From Lindgomyces ingoldianus (taxonomy: Eukaryota > Ascomycota > Dothideomycetes > Pleosporales > Lindgomycetaceae): a stretch of 63,461 nt of DNA. The DNA is taken from contig NW_022985227.1 of the NCBI RefSeq assembly GCF_010093535.1, positions 89,622 through 153,082 on the forward strand, given 5' to 3'. The position numbers and the translations under genes are program-made. Below the pieces are notes generated by a model. That model searched no databases and was not told the origin of the DNA. It worked only from the letters and a program-made list of their open reading frames with translations. Below are positions 36,409 to 47,659 of this stretch, piece after piece (positions within the stretch are counted from its first letter, which is position 1; each line of letters opens with the position of its first letter).

Positions 36409-37923
36409 TATTAATTTTCTTTAACTTTATATATAAGACAAAAGTTAAAGATCTGTCCTTTATAGACTAATAAATTATATAAAAGTACCTTAAACATGCT
36501 GCCTATAATTAGACCTTTTATTTCTATATAGTTTAATTCTTTAAATAGTTTCCTAGGTGTTGTAATTACACTGTCTGCATAGAGCTTAATTACTAGAGTG
36601 TAGTTATCTTTTTTTTCAAGTTAAAAACATTGTGTCTTATATAAGATTTTTATATAGTCTTTTATACCCTTTTTTAGCTAGTTATAGTTCTAGTTTATAT
36701 AATAAATCTAATACTACTTAAAAGGCTATTTTATGCAGTTTATTAATTAAGGTTAGTTATTTATGTAGATAACCTCTTTTTTATGCTTATAAAGGATCTC
36801 TTTATACTAGGGCTAGTTTATCTAGATCTAGCAGTTCTTGTGCAGGTTTATTCTTATTCTTTATATAATAATACAGCATAACTTATGTGTAGTAGAGTTT
36901 TACTAGCCTATTTTTTATCTTAATAATAACATCTAGGGCTTTAATTTCTTTTACTATATATAGTCTTGTTTATCTTTTCTTTTTTTACTATATCTTTACC
37001 TTAGAACTAAGTAGGAGATTTAGGACTTTATGTAATGTTAAGCTATTTTAGGTGTTAATTATATAATTAACATTTACTTTTACCCTTTTACTTTAAAGCA
37101 TTTTTATTACCTTTTATATAGCGTTAGCTTGTGTGGCAATGTTAGAAGATAGTGCAGAGTTTATATTAATTCTTAGGTAAATTCTAAACATAAGTAATGT
37201 AGGTATAAGACTGTCTAGTCTTACTATATTATTTAAGGCTTTAATAGCTATCTATAACACTAACTTATTATCTATACAGTTGTCTATTTCTGTACAGAGG
37301 ATGTTATACGCATGTTGCAGTAGTGTGTGCGCGCGCTTAATCTTCTCTATAGCCTAATAGGCTTCTACTAGCATTTGTTAACATGTTGCTTTTATAATCT
37401 TTATGTAATTCTAGAAGTCTTTAGATGCAAAGTTTATACTAAGGTTATATATAATGTAATTTAGTAGGCCTTAATATATGTTAATTTAACACTTGCAGAG
37501 CGCATCTTAGGTCTCTTATGCAGACATTAATTTTAAGAAGGTTGCTGCTTAGAATAATGTATTTGCATTAATTACATGTAGTACGTCTTAGTTACTAATT
37601 TATATAATATTAATTACTATCTTATAATTAAAGTATAAATTATCCTTAATTATAAACTTAAATTTTTATAGTGCTAAGTTATATAGCTAACATATATAGT
37701 AGAACTTCTTAATCTCTTTAAATATAAAAAGATTAGCATTATATCTAGCGTTTTTAAGCATTATGTAAAGCTGTTTTATACAAAGATAGCTAAACCTTTT
37801 ATGCAGTTATTAGAGTTTATGTTTTATAAAAAAAGACATTAATTTCTCTTTTTATATATTAAAAAATAAGTAACCTTATTTACATATAACTAAGACTTTA
37901 ATTCTATTACTTTATATAATTAC

Positions 37924-38348
37924 TGTCGCGTACAGCTATCCGTCTACATATATCCTTCTGCTGTGCTAGCTAGGAGGTTGACCTTTTGGCAAACGCAACA
38001 GTTATAAGCCCGGTTCGCGGCGTAGTGTAGATAGTTAGCGCTTGAAAATTTGCGCACCCCTGTTCCACTAATAGGATTGCATTATCCTGGAGCACTGCGT
38101 GTTTGATTCCCACGCCCAGCAAAGAGCATTTAGGCAGTGCGCCTATTACAGAGGCTACCTTGTATTTAGATCTGTCTCTAAGTTCTGTTGCTCAGGCTAA
38201 AGAGGAAGGGTGTGTTAAGGTTGTTTTAACATGTTTCACCTCTCTTGTTCCACAGTTTGAGCTGGGGGGTGTGTCGCGTACAGCTATCCGTCTACATATA
38301 TCCTTCTGCTGTGCTAGCTAGGAGGTTGACCTTTTAGCAAACGCAACA
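37924..38348 (+). mobile_element. TRIM: 425-bp terminal-repeat retrotransposon in miniature
   Basis: Two 77-bp direct repeats (37924-38000, 38272-38348) start TGTCGCGTACAGC and end AAACGCAACA, differing at one base (G at left, A at right, in CTTTTGGC/CTTTTAGC). A perfect TSD ATTAC flanks the element (37919-37923, 38349-38353). Right after the left LTR, GTTATAAGCCCGG fits, with one mismatch, the complement of the anticodon stem-loop of initiator tRNA-Met, the half-tRNA primer used by some Copia elements. Just before the right LTR is the polypurine stretch GCTGGGGGGTG. There is no coding capacity; a 72-codon frame at 38103-38321 runs into the LTR. Strand is set by PBS/PPT. Confidence 0.85.
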
Positions 38349-40698
38349 ATTACATTTTATATGTTGTTAAAGTATGCATTTATCTAGTCTATGTTAGTAA
38401 GAGATAGTAAGAAGGGTATTAGCGTATTTAGTATGTAATATGTAACACTACTAACTAGATTAGTAATTTATATAGTACTACTTAATCTTATTAATTTTTA
38501 TTTTTTAAAGCTAATACTTTTCTTATTTAGTGTCTAGTCTACTTTTATATAAGAGAATTTTTATAAGTATGCTTTAAGTTATAACTTTCTTATAGTAGAA
38601 ATCCTTACAGCGCTAGTATTCTATAGTTTACCTTAGTATACTGTATAATATTAATCTTTAGGAATAAACTGTTCTGCGTATCTTTTAGGTTCTAGGCTAT
38701 ATATGTCCTCTGCTGTTGCACAGTAGAGAAATGTAGCAGTAGTAAGGTAGTTAATAATCTTCTTACTTTCTTTTTTTTAAGTTATTATTATATAACTTCT
38801 TTTCTTTTTGCTTTAGTTTACCTTTAAATTTCTAAATATATATGTTTACCTTTTTACATGTTAGTGTCTTATTATAGAATTCTTTATATAAGGAGATATA
38901 CTAGCGTTTTGCATAGAATTAATTTATAAAAAGATAATTTATTAACTAACATTTGTTTATAGTAGATAAAGCATTACTTTAATTATATAAAAAAGTGTAA
39001 TTTAAATCTTTTTAGACTTCTTTTACATTATTAAAAGCTACATGTACAAGATAAATTATATCTTTTATTAGTATAGTACATGTCTTTTAGTTTATTTAGA
39101 AATGTGTTATTTTGCTAATTAATTATAACCTAAAGTGCTAAACAGAGGTTGCTATATAGTGCCTTATATGTAGGCTTAATTAAGAATATAGCTTATTTAA
39201 GCTTAAGTTATCCTTAGCATGCTTATATAATAGCAGTGTAAGGTAGTATTTTACTTTAGAATTATAGACTAAGAGCTTTTTATGTAAAAGTAAGCTTATT
39301 AATTATAGCTTTAAAAGCTTTATATAAAGTTTTTATAAAGTTTTTTTACTTAATTTATGTAAAGCTTATTATTATCTAATTTATCTAATACTAGTTATAA
39401 TTTATGTTAGTATTAAAGTAATTACTAAGCTGTTTGTACAGGACCCTCTATATCTTTCTAGGGCTAATATTATGAAGGTAGAACATGTGTGCACAGCTTT
39501 TAAAGATATTAGGGAAGATGCTTGTGTATAAGGCTTTATAGATAGTAAAGTGTTAGTAAAGCTTAGTAAATACTATAGCTTTATTAGCTAAAATATTATA
39601 TAGTTACTTTATATAGTTATTCTTCTTTCTCTATGCCTTCTAGAATTATATAACTTTTTTAGGTGTAAAGTTCTCTACTGTAATATCTTATATAAGTAGA
39701 AGTTAGTGTAGATTGTATAGTAATTAAATTATATGTAGTAGGTATAAGCTTTAGGGAATCTTGTGTAGAGCTGTGGCTATAGGAATATGTAGCTGCCTAG
39801 TTGTGCTCTTGTACAGTAAGCTATTACAAGGTAGTTATACTAATTATAAAAAAAGTATTAGGTCTATAGGTAATTTATACAGAGACATCCTCTATAGTGT
39901 TAGAACTAACGCTAGTAGTAATAGTTTAGTATAATAGTTTAATAAGATAGTAAAAGTGTGTTTTTTTTTATAAGTTTATATAGCATAATAGCTTCTATTT
40001 TGTTTTTCTTAAAACTAATGCTTTTATTCTATAAAGTAGTAATTAGTTTTTATAAAAATAGTTAGCTAAGATTTTTAAAGTGTATAAGCTTTTACTTTAT
40101 AAAGTTATTTTAAAAGTTCTTAAGTGTATATATATCTATTGCGCTTAATGTGTAGAGTTTTATAATTAAGTTAGCTATGTATAAATTAAGCTTTTTCTTA
40201 AGTGTGTTATTTAATAGTTTAATTTTATTTACTTAATTTTTAATGTTTATCTGCTCTGCTAGGGTCTTTACTAAGATGCCTACAAGAGGTACATATTAGT
40301 TGTATGTTAATATGTTATGTTAGCTAGTTATAGATAGAGCTGGCGTTGCTTGTTGCTCTATAGTAGTTAATTATGCGTTGTCGCGCGCTGTCTTACTTCT
40401 TATTGTACGCTGCCTCTAAACAGCCTTGTGTAAAAAGATAAAATAGACCTTCTAGTGTTAAATAAGCACTACTATTTATATAATACCTCTAAATAGTATT
40501 ATATAGACAGGTTTCCTACTCTTTGTTAAGTAACTAAATAGAGATTTATAGCTACTTGCATATAAATTAGACTCTGTCTTTACTTTTACTAATTTATAGT
40601 TAAATTAGTAAGAAAAAGTATTTTTCTTATACATAATTTTTTAAATAGAAAGGTATAAGAAGAGCTTTCTGTCTTACAGCATTTAAACTACTAATTAG

Positions 40699-40905
40699 TG
40701 TTAAATAGACTCTATGCTAGCTATGCAAAGCAAAGAGGTTTGCACAGTGTACACNNNNNNNNNNGGTTGCAGGTAACTAGTGTTGATTCTTCTTGTTCTA
40801 AGTCTGTGCGAAGGAAAGGGTATTTATCTGTCTGTGCGTACAACTGTGACACAAGACTATGTCACGTGACGCCCAACCGCGTATCTAAATACTGCTATTC
40901 GGACA
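40699..40905 (-). repeat. 5' LTR of Copia-3 with a 10-base gap
   Basis: In plus orientation starts TGTTAAATAGACTCTATG and ends CTATTCGGACA. Contains 10 N at 40755-40764; the other LTR shows a G-rich run (CGCGCGGGGGG) at this place, which may explain the gap. The outer end keeps GTCACGTGAC and TTCGGACA, which are GTTACATGAC and TTTAGACA in the 3' LTR. Confidence 0.9.
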
Positions 40906-40910
40906 ATAGT

Positions 40911-41900
40911 GCTTATAGCAATTAAAAAAACCTAAAATAAAATAGTAGCTATAATAAAGTAAATTAAAAAAAAACATGTAACTTAAATTAAAATAATAAT
41001 AAAAGCACTTACTTAAAAAGTAAAGGCACTAAAAGTAGAGAATAAAGTAATAGTAAATAAATTTAAGACCCTTTTAGCTAGATCTTATACACTGCCTAGT
41101 AGATTGCTATCTTACGCTGCTATAGCATAATTGCCTCTAAGTAGCTAGCCTAGTAACCTATAAACCTTTTTTACTAATATAGCACTCTTAATAATAATAG
41201 ACACACTTTACTGTATAATTAACACATCTAAGATTAAAAAAGTAGATAAAAAAAAAGTAAAACTAAGTAAAATTAAATAAGCTATAAAAAAAAATATAAA
41301 TAAACTATAAGTACATAAAATAGTAATATGTAGTAGTAGTTAAAGACTTAAAGAACACTAATTAAATTAGAGTTATATATAAAAATAAAACTAAGCTTTA
41401 AGTAGTTAAAAAAGTAGCTTATAAGACAGTAGCTAAAAAAGTTAAAATACTACATAACTAGCTTTTTTTAATTAAAGTAGATAACACTAACTAGCTAGTA
41501 GTGCTATTAAAAAAAAAATCTAACTAAAAGCCTTAAAAGCCTTTAAAGCTAAAAATAAAGTGTAAGTAGTAAAAGTTAGCTAGCTAAGTAAAAACAATTT
41601 AAAAAAAGTATATAAATTAATAGTAGTGTATATTACTAAAAGCAGTAATGCAGCCTAGCTGCTATAAAAATAGTACTTCTACATTAGCAAAGAATCTACA
41701 TATATAAGACTATTTAAACTATAAAATAAACTATTATAGTGCTACTAATGCTAATAGCTAGAGCATAAGGCATTTACATGCACAAAGTAGCAGGTTTATG
41801 CTAGGTGCGCTAGCAAAAGACACTACTATAGTAAATGCTAAGTAATAGTCTTTAAATATATACTTTATAAAGGCCTTTATAAATCTTTTTTTAAGAACTA
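40911..41900 (+). pseudogene. LINE ORF1 (gag-like, zinc knuckles) remnant
   Basis: At about 41735-41850 the frame reads a CYYC....HKAFTCT and VYARCASKRHYYSKC pair, i.e. two CCHC knuckles as in Tad1 ORF1, which binds the element RNA. The part upstream of Copia-3 lies at 33301-33586. Stops throughout. Confidence 0.75.
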
Positions 41901-41924
41901 TTAAGTACTATACTCTAGTTAAAA

Positions 41925-44900
41925 TGCTTAAAACACTTAAAATATTCTAACTTAATATAAAAAAAACATAAAGTACTATATAGCATAATAAATAATAAAT
42001 AACTATAAAACTTTACTATATTAGCTATTTAAAAACCTTATGTGTAAAAAAATAAAAAAAAGGATTATTATAACACTAGCTAGACACACGTACTAGGCTA
42101 AATTTACACTAACTACATGTAAGAACAGGAGGTAGCCCTTCTAGAGTATGCTCTAGATATAGAAAGACATTAAGGCTAAATAGCTACTAGTATAGTTACT
42201 AGACCTTATAGTAGTAACACTACAACTACCTAGTTAAATAGTCCTAGTAGTGTTAGTTTATATTAAGATAAAAAATAAATAAGCACTAAAAAAAATAATA
42301 AATTATATTTAAACTTTAATTTAAACTACACATAACTAAACTAGAACATAAGTAGACATAGTCTTAGTAAGTAATTTTAACTAACATAACTAACTATAAA
42401 AAGAAAATAATGTGTTAAACACTTACTAAAGTAAAGTAGACTTTATTATACACTTTATAGTAAACTATTTACTTTATAGCTTACTTTCTAGAGGCATAAA
42501 AACATAGCAGCAAAGAATAAGTAAAAGCACTATTAATTTAATACTAACTTTAGACAACTTAGTAGCCACAGCATTATACTATAAAGTCTATAAGATAGAA
42601 CATAAGTTAGATTATAAAGTAATTAAAATAACTTTTAATATAAACACTTTAAAATAATAAGTAGAAGTAAGACTATTATTTAAAAATGCACTATAAAAAG
42701 TAATATAAATAAAAGTTAAAAAGACACTTAAAGCTAAACTAATAAAAAGCAGTGTATAGTAATAGACAAATAGGCTAATAAAAGTAGTAATAAAGGTAGT
42801 CTACAAGCTAACCTTAAAAGCTAGGCCCTTACTATATGTAAAAAGATAGTAGACTATAGACCTTACACAGTTATAAAAAGTATATATGCACTAAAAAAAT
42901 AAAGTAAAAGTAGAATAGTAAGTAAAAAAAATAAGTATAAAAATAAAATAATAAGTAAAAGTAGTAGTAAAAGAATTGTATAATATAACATAGTAACAGC
43001 GTAAAACCTACTAAAAGAACTTTTTAGTAAATAATGCTAATATTTAGAAAGCTATAAAATACCTTAAGCTAAATAGTGCTATAACATTTAATAAAATACT
43101 TTTTTTAAAAAAAACTAATAAATTAAGCATAAAAGAAAATCTAGAAATAGTAAATAAGTTACTATAGTTATTTTTTGTACTACTTTTAGACACTATTAAA
43201 AATAAAAGTAAACACTAGTAACATAGCTTAGTTAGCATGCCTAACCTAACTATAAACAAAATAGAATGCTGTCTGTTTACAGCTAAGCTGTAGAAGGCAC
43301 TAGGTAATAATAGGCTTCTAGTTATAGTATAGAGGGAGCTATAGCTAGTTGTAAAAAAGAGAATCCTACTTTTATTTTAAACATTACTAGAGAAAAGAGT
43401 TATCTTAGTATAGTAAAGAAACACTTCGATTATTCTACTTAAAAAGCTAAAAAAAAGTAACTATAAAGTAGTAAAGTTATAAAAACCTATTTTTTACTAT
43501 TAACTCTTAGCAAGATTTTTAAAGCTATTATAGTAAACAAAATCTTATATATAATAAAAATATATAAGTTACTTTTTATAAACTACTTTAGTAAAAAAAA
43601 ATAGTAATTAGTAAAATAAACACTATTAATGTTATAAAAACACATTTATAACATATAAAAATTTAAAAAAGTGCTAAGTCTAGTAAGCTTTAACATAAAA
43701 AGAGCATATAATAGAGTATGTAAAGACAGGCTAACCTAGAGGCTCTGTGCTAGAGGGATACTACTAGGCCTAGTATAATAGATAGACGCCTTTTGCTCTA
43801 ATTATATAGCAACTATTATAGTTAACAGCTACACGTCTAAGAAAAAACTACTACTCTAAGTAAGATTTTTATAGGGTTTTTTTTCTTTAATTTTTTTTCT
43901 TTTTTTAACACTAATTTAGTCTAACACTAGATTAATGCTTTTAGTAGTTTATTTACTTTTTTAAATAACTATAACACTTAAGTAATAAAACTTTTAGCTA
44001 AAAAAAATTATATAAAACTTTAAAACATTATTAAAAAAGTAATAAAGTAAAAAAAAAAAAGTAAAGTAACTTTTAAAAAAAATAAAACTACTCTAATACA
44101 CTTTATAAAAATAAAAGTAAAATAAGTGTAATACTAGTAAGTATTAAAAAATAGCTAGTTAAACTAATAATAAAAGCTAAAATCCTAAGAATTATTTTAA
44201 ATATAAGGCTAAGATATAAGCAGCACATAGTAAGGGCAGCAGCAAGGGGCCTAAGGGCAGCCCTAGCGCTAAGGCAGTTATAGATAGTCTTCTCTACTAC
44301 AGCCTAGCAGCTTTTTAAGTTTACAGTAGCACTAGTAGTAGACTACGCATTAAGTATATAAATGCACACTTACAGCATAATTTTAATAAAAGTAATAAAT
44401 AAAATATAAAAAATAAAAGCTTAAGCTATTATAAGCTGCTTCTAGATAGTTACTACAGCTATAGCAGAGGCAAAAGTAAGTCTATAAATAGTGTATAAAC
44501 ACTACACAGTAAGAGCTATTAAGATGTAGATTAATATCTATATACTACTAAAAATAAACTTTATGTTAAAATTTTATATTATAGGCTTTTAATAGTTTTA
44601 ATTACTGCTAATAAAAATTATAAAATAGCTAAAAAGGCTTAATACTAACTAAATAAAAATAATTAATTTATATAATATATAGCTATAAAACTATTATATT
44701 TTAGTAATAATTAAACTAGACTAAGTAAAAGCTATAACACTAGCTAACTAGTATAATAGTATTAAAATTACAACAAGCGCATCTATCTAGCTTAGTATAG
44801 TAGGGATAGGAGAGGTAATAGATAACATGTAAAAGAGAGTGCCTACTTAAGCTGCTACCTTATCTTTTACCTTAGGACCTAGAACAGAGCAAAACCCCTA

Positions 44901-45260
44901 CACAGCAGAGCTAGCAGCAATAGCGGCAGCGCTAACCTCCCTTCTAACATGCTAGATAGTAGACTAGGTTATTATTCTTACTAGCAGCTATATAAGTAAT
45001 ATACTAACTATAAAATTAGTCTAGCTAAGCTAGCATTAAACAAATTTATAACACAACTTAAGCACTAAAGAAAAAGCAGTGCTTTATATATATAGTATAG
45101 TGCCTAGTAAAAAGCAATAATTTAGTAAAAAAAGCTATAGTAAATAGTAGTGTACTAACTAAACCTTTTTACTAAGTAAGGTTAACAGTAACTAAGACTA
45201 TAGTAAAAAACTAAAAATAAAAAAAAAACTTACTAATAAAAGTAAAAAGATACTTGCGTA
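41925..45260 (+). pseudogene. LINE ORF2 (endonuclease, reverse transcriptase, RNase H) remnant
   Basis: At 41929-42250 the endonuclease start is seen (LKHLKYSNLI..KKHKVL.SI, then LAI.KPYV, the QEPYV metal-binding motif with Q now a stop). RT lies at about 43380-44200: SYRPISLLLTLSKIFE, LVSFNIKRAYNRV (D of the first catalytic motif lost), then the 'AFVDDY' region decayed near 43930-43990. RNase H at about 44890-45000 shows NPYTAELAAIAAALTSLL. These perform target-primed reverse transcription in live elements. The order and motifs fit the Tad1 clade of fungi. Inactivated by stops. Confidence 0.82.
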
Positions 45261-45775
45261 AAATAGATATAGCTTTACTAAAAAAAACATACTAAAAAGC
45301 TTTATAACACTTTAACTTAGTAAAAAGTAAAGATACTAGCATAATTATAAACTAAAATAACATAGCTAAATATATACTTAAACTAAATAAAAGCTGCAGA
45401 CTTAAACATATGCATATATAGTTAAGTAAAAAAAACTATTTAGCACTTTCTTTTTTAATCCTAAAAATAAAACACACTTTAAATATAAATACTTTAGTAA
45501 ATAAAAACTACAAAAAAAACCTCCCCTTTTTTTTTAAAAAAAAGGCACTAGTAGACCTAGTAGAATAGTTGCTAGACATTAACATAGTAAAGATAATAGT
45601 TAAGTACGTAATAGCAATAAGCTACCTAGAGCAAGAAAGAAAATAAGAACCTAGAACTACAAAGATAATAGTAGAAAAAAGACGCTTAATACTAACTTAA
45701 TATAACAGCAGGCTCTGCTTTACTTGCTAATAAAAGAACTTTAAACACTTAAAAAAAAGACTTTAAAAAGACTTA

Positions 45776-47602
45776 CTATAAATAATTAGAGGGATATGTA
45801 ACAACTACGCTAGATAGCAGAGCAGGAGGCATGTAAGGGCTACAAGGAGTTAAGCCATTACTAAGGAAGCGCTTAGGTAATAACGCACTAGTGCCCTCTA
45901 GGCTAGAGCCGGGCGTAATAAAGACATCATCATCATCATCATCATCATCATAGTCATCATCGTTGCTATCGCCATCGCCCATGGCGACTGCAATGCTCAG
46001 TCTCTCGGCCTCCGCCTCTTGCAATTGTACCAAACTCTGTCTAAACTCGCACAAGATTTCTTTGTGTGGTCTAGCTTGTGGTTTTCGCAGTAATCGCCGT
46101 TCATGTTCCTTCCACCAGCTGCAAAGTTTAAGCGCCGTCCCAGGGGGCAGACCATCGTCGCGCGCACTTTTTATTTTCTTTTCAAAACTTCTGATCCGCT
46201 TAAATCCGCGGAGCATCCTGCGCGTATAAACTCTAGTCCGCTGCTCCTGTACCTCCTCCCACGCGGTGCGAAGCATTTTCTTACTCTTTTTCTTCTAATT
46301 TCGCGATGTCCAATTAACCATACCAGGCAAGCGTTGTCGCGGCCGACGCCGTCTGGGGTCACTGTTGCTTTCGACATTGATGGCGTTATTGGCCTCGTCT
46401 CCGTCCTTGATACCCATGTTCTTGTCGGAGCCATCGTTGTTTGTAATAGGCTGTTCCCCACCCGCAGCGTCCATATCCTCTTCGGAGCCCTCAGCATCCA
46501 CGTCCTCTTCAGGGCCCTCAGCATCCATGTCCTCCTCAGAGCCCTCAGCATCCATATCCTCTTCAAAGCCACCGTGGTCTGTAGTGGGCTGGTATTCATT
46601 TCGGAAACTTGAGAGCTGATAGCATTGGCCCTCAGCAACCATGTTCCTGGGTGGCTTCCCAGATTCCTCGTCGTCGTCGGAGACATTGTTATTGGTAATA
46701 GGCTGTCCCTTATTGTTAATGATCATATTGTCGGATGGCTCATCGACCTTGTCTTCGTCCTTAGTATCCATGTCCTTAGTATCCATGTCCTCAGTATCCA
46801 TGCCCTTGTCAGAGTCATCCTCCGGAATCGTGATTGGATTATTTTCCGAGGTCCCCGGTTCTCGGCTCATTGCTTCGGTGTCTGTCTGCGGCGTCGCTGC
46901 TTCGATAGCTTCACTATCTTCAGATATGGCGCGGTTTCGACTTAGTTGCATATCTTCATCCAGCCCGGCCTTCGCCTGGGTTTTGACGGCTTCGACGGCT
47001 TCGACAGGCAGGACGACTTCCGCGGGTGAATGCTCTTGATCGCGAGGCGCCTCGGCGGCACAGGTTCTCCTGACGTCAGCTATCGCTTCAGGCTTCGTTC
47101 CGGACGCTTCTTGCAGATATTCTTCGGTGGGTTGAGGAGATCCTTGCTGCATTTTCAGGCTCCGGCTTTCAGTTTCCTTCGCCCCTTCTCCATCGGCCTG
47201 GCTTTCACTACCCGGCCTAGAAGGTTCCAGAGCCGCGGATGGACTCTCGGCCTTAGAAGTGCTGACTCGTCCTTCAGCCGCAGCATTGTTAGTTGCTGGG
47301 AGTTCATTGGGACTGGGAGCTCGCGCCCTTTTTGGATGTTTTTGTGCCTTTGATCTCTTTGTCGTGCGTCCCCGCTTTAGATTCGTAAGGTACGGATTGT
47401 TTCCCGGCCAGCAGAAAGAATGCGTTCTTTGAGCTTTGAGCTGTTGATCAATACTCGGGAACTTAGTATAGACATGGCGACGCTTCTGACGTTCTCTAAT
47501 GGCTCTCATCTAGGCCTTAAGGGACGACGCCTTTATGTTGTCAAAGGAATTGTCGGTTCTCCGCCAGAATGATATATTAAAGGCAGATGGTGTGCTGGTC
47601 AT
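45776..47602 (-). pseudogene. Acidic-repeat protein, 609-codon frame broken by two TAG stops, family unknown
   Basis: A single minus-strand frame runs from ATG 47602 to a TAA at 45776, interrupted only by TAG at 47510-47512 and 46295-46297. Both stops are TA where a CA on the plus strand would give a Trp codon, so one RIP transition each could have made them. Visible features: N-terminal STPSAFNISFW, a basic stretch with RERQKRRHVYTKFPS, a long low-complexity acidic middle with four copies of a ten-residue (E)EDMDAEG(S/P) unit and MDT(E/K)D repeats, then a basic helical C-terminal part (WEEVQEQRTRVYTRRMLRGF) and a run of nine Asp. The last residues lie in AT-rich LINE DNA, so the original C-terminus may be lost. 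An intact start at 47509 (404 aa) is possible but ignores clear upstream coding. No function can be assigned. Confidence 0.55.
45928..45963. repeat. (CAT)n trinucleotide repeat coding poly-Asp
   Basis: About nine ATC/CAT units, interrupted by one TAG, encode the Asp run of the minus-strand gene. Such tracts are length-variable by slippage. Confidence 0.85.
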
Positions 47603-47659
47603 AAAAGAGGAGGTATAGAAGCTCATAAAGATATTGACTCAACCCAGGGAGCCACTGTG

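Larger units (their letters stand above)
34600..40650 (-). pseudogene. Copia-3 gag-pol remnant
   Basis: Minus-strand Copia pol homologous to the Copia-1 and Copia-2 copies: RT/RNase H side at about 34600-35300 and 36410-37080, integrase at about 37090-37800 (the region equal to 1351-2060 of Copia-1), gag side at about 38400-40650. It is interrupted by element C and the TRIM and by stops in all frames. Confidence 0.75.
33592..40905 (-). mobile_element. Copia-3: Ty1/Copia LTR retrotransposon inside the LINE, carrying two further insertions
   Basis: LTRs at 33592-33800 and 40699-40905 (the latter with 10 N at 40755-40764); perfect TSD ATAGT at 33587-33591 and 40906-40910. It is on the minus strand. 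Without element C and the TRIM it is about 5.8 kb. The body aligns with Copia-1 over most of 36410-40698. The base run reading GGAAAAAGAAAAGTTGCTAG on the minus strand just inside the 3' LTR is a polypurine tract like that of Copia-2. Confidence 0.93.
33301..45775 (+). mobile_element. Tad1-like non-LTR retrotransposon (LINE), interrupted by Copia-3
   Basis: Plus-strand remnants in LINE order: gag-like ORF1 with two CCHC knuckles, AP-type endonuclease, reverse transcriptase, RNase H. Copia-3 (33592-40905) splits it with TSD ATAGT, leaving 33301-33591 as its 5' side. The 5' limit is only the point where base composition drops; the 3' limit is where the minus-strand gene at 45776 begins. About 5.2 kb remain without Copia-3. 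RIP-mutated except a slightly GC-richer patch at 44760-44960. Confidence 0.82.

Noticed and set aside
38103..38321. 72-codon frame in the TRIM
   Set aside because: It runs from the non-coding interior into the right LTR and resembles no gag or pol.
46103..47353. Several 80-170 codon plus-strand frames
   Set aside because: They are the antisense of the acidic-repeat gene; Ser-rich strings such as SSSEPSAS mirror its EDMDAEG repeats.
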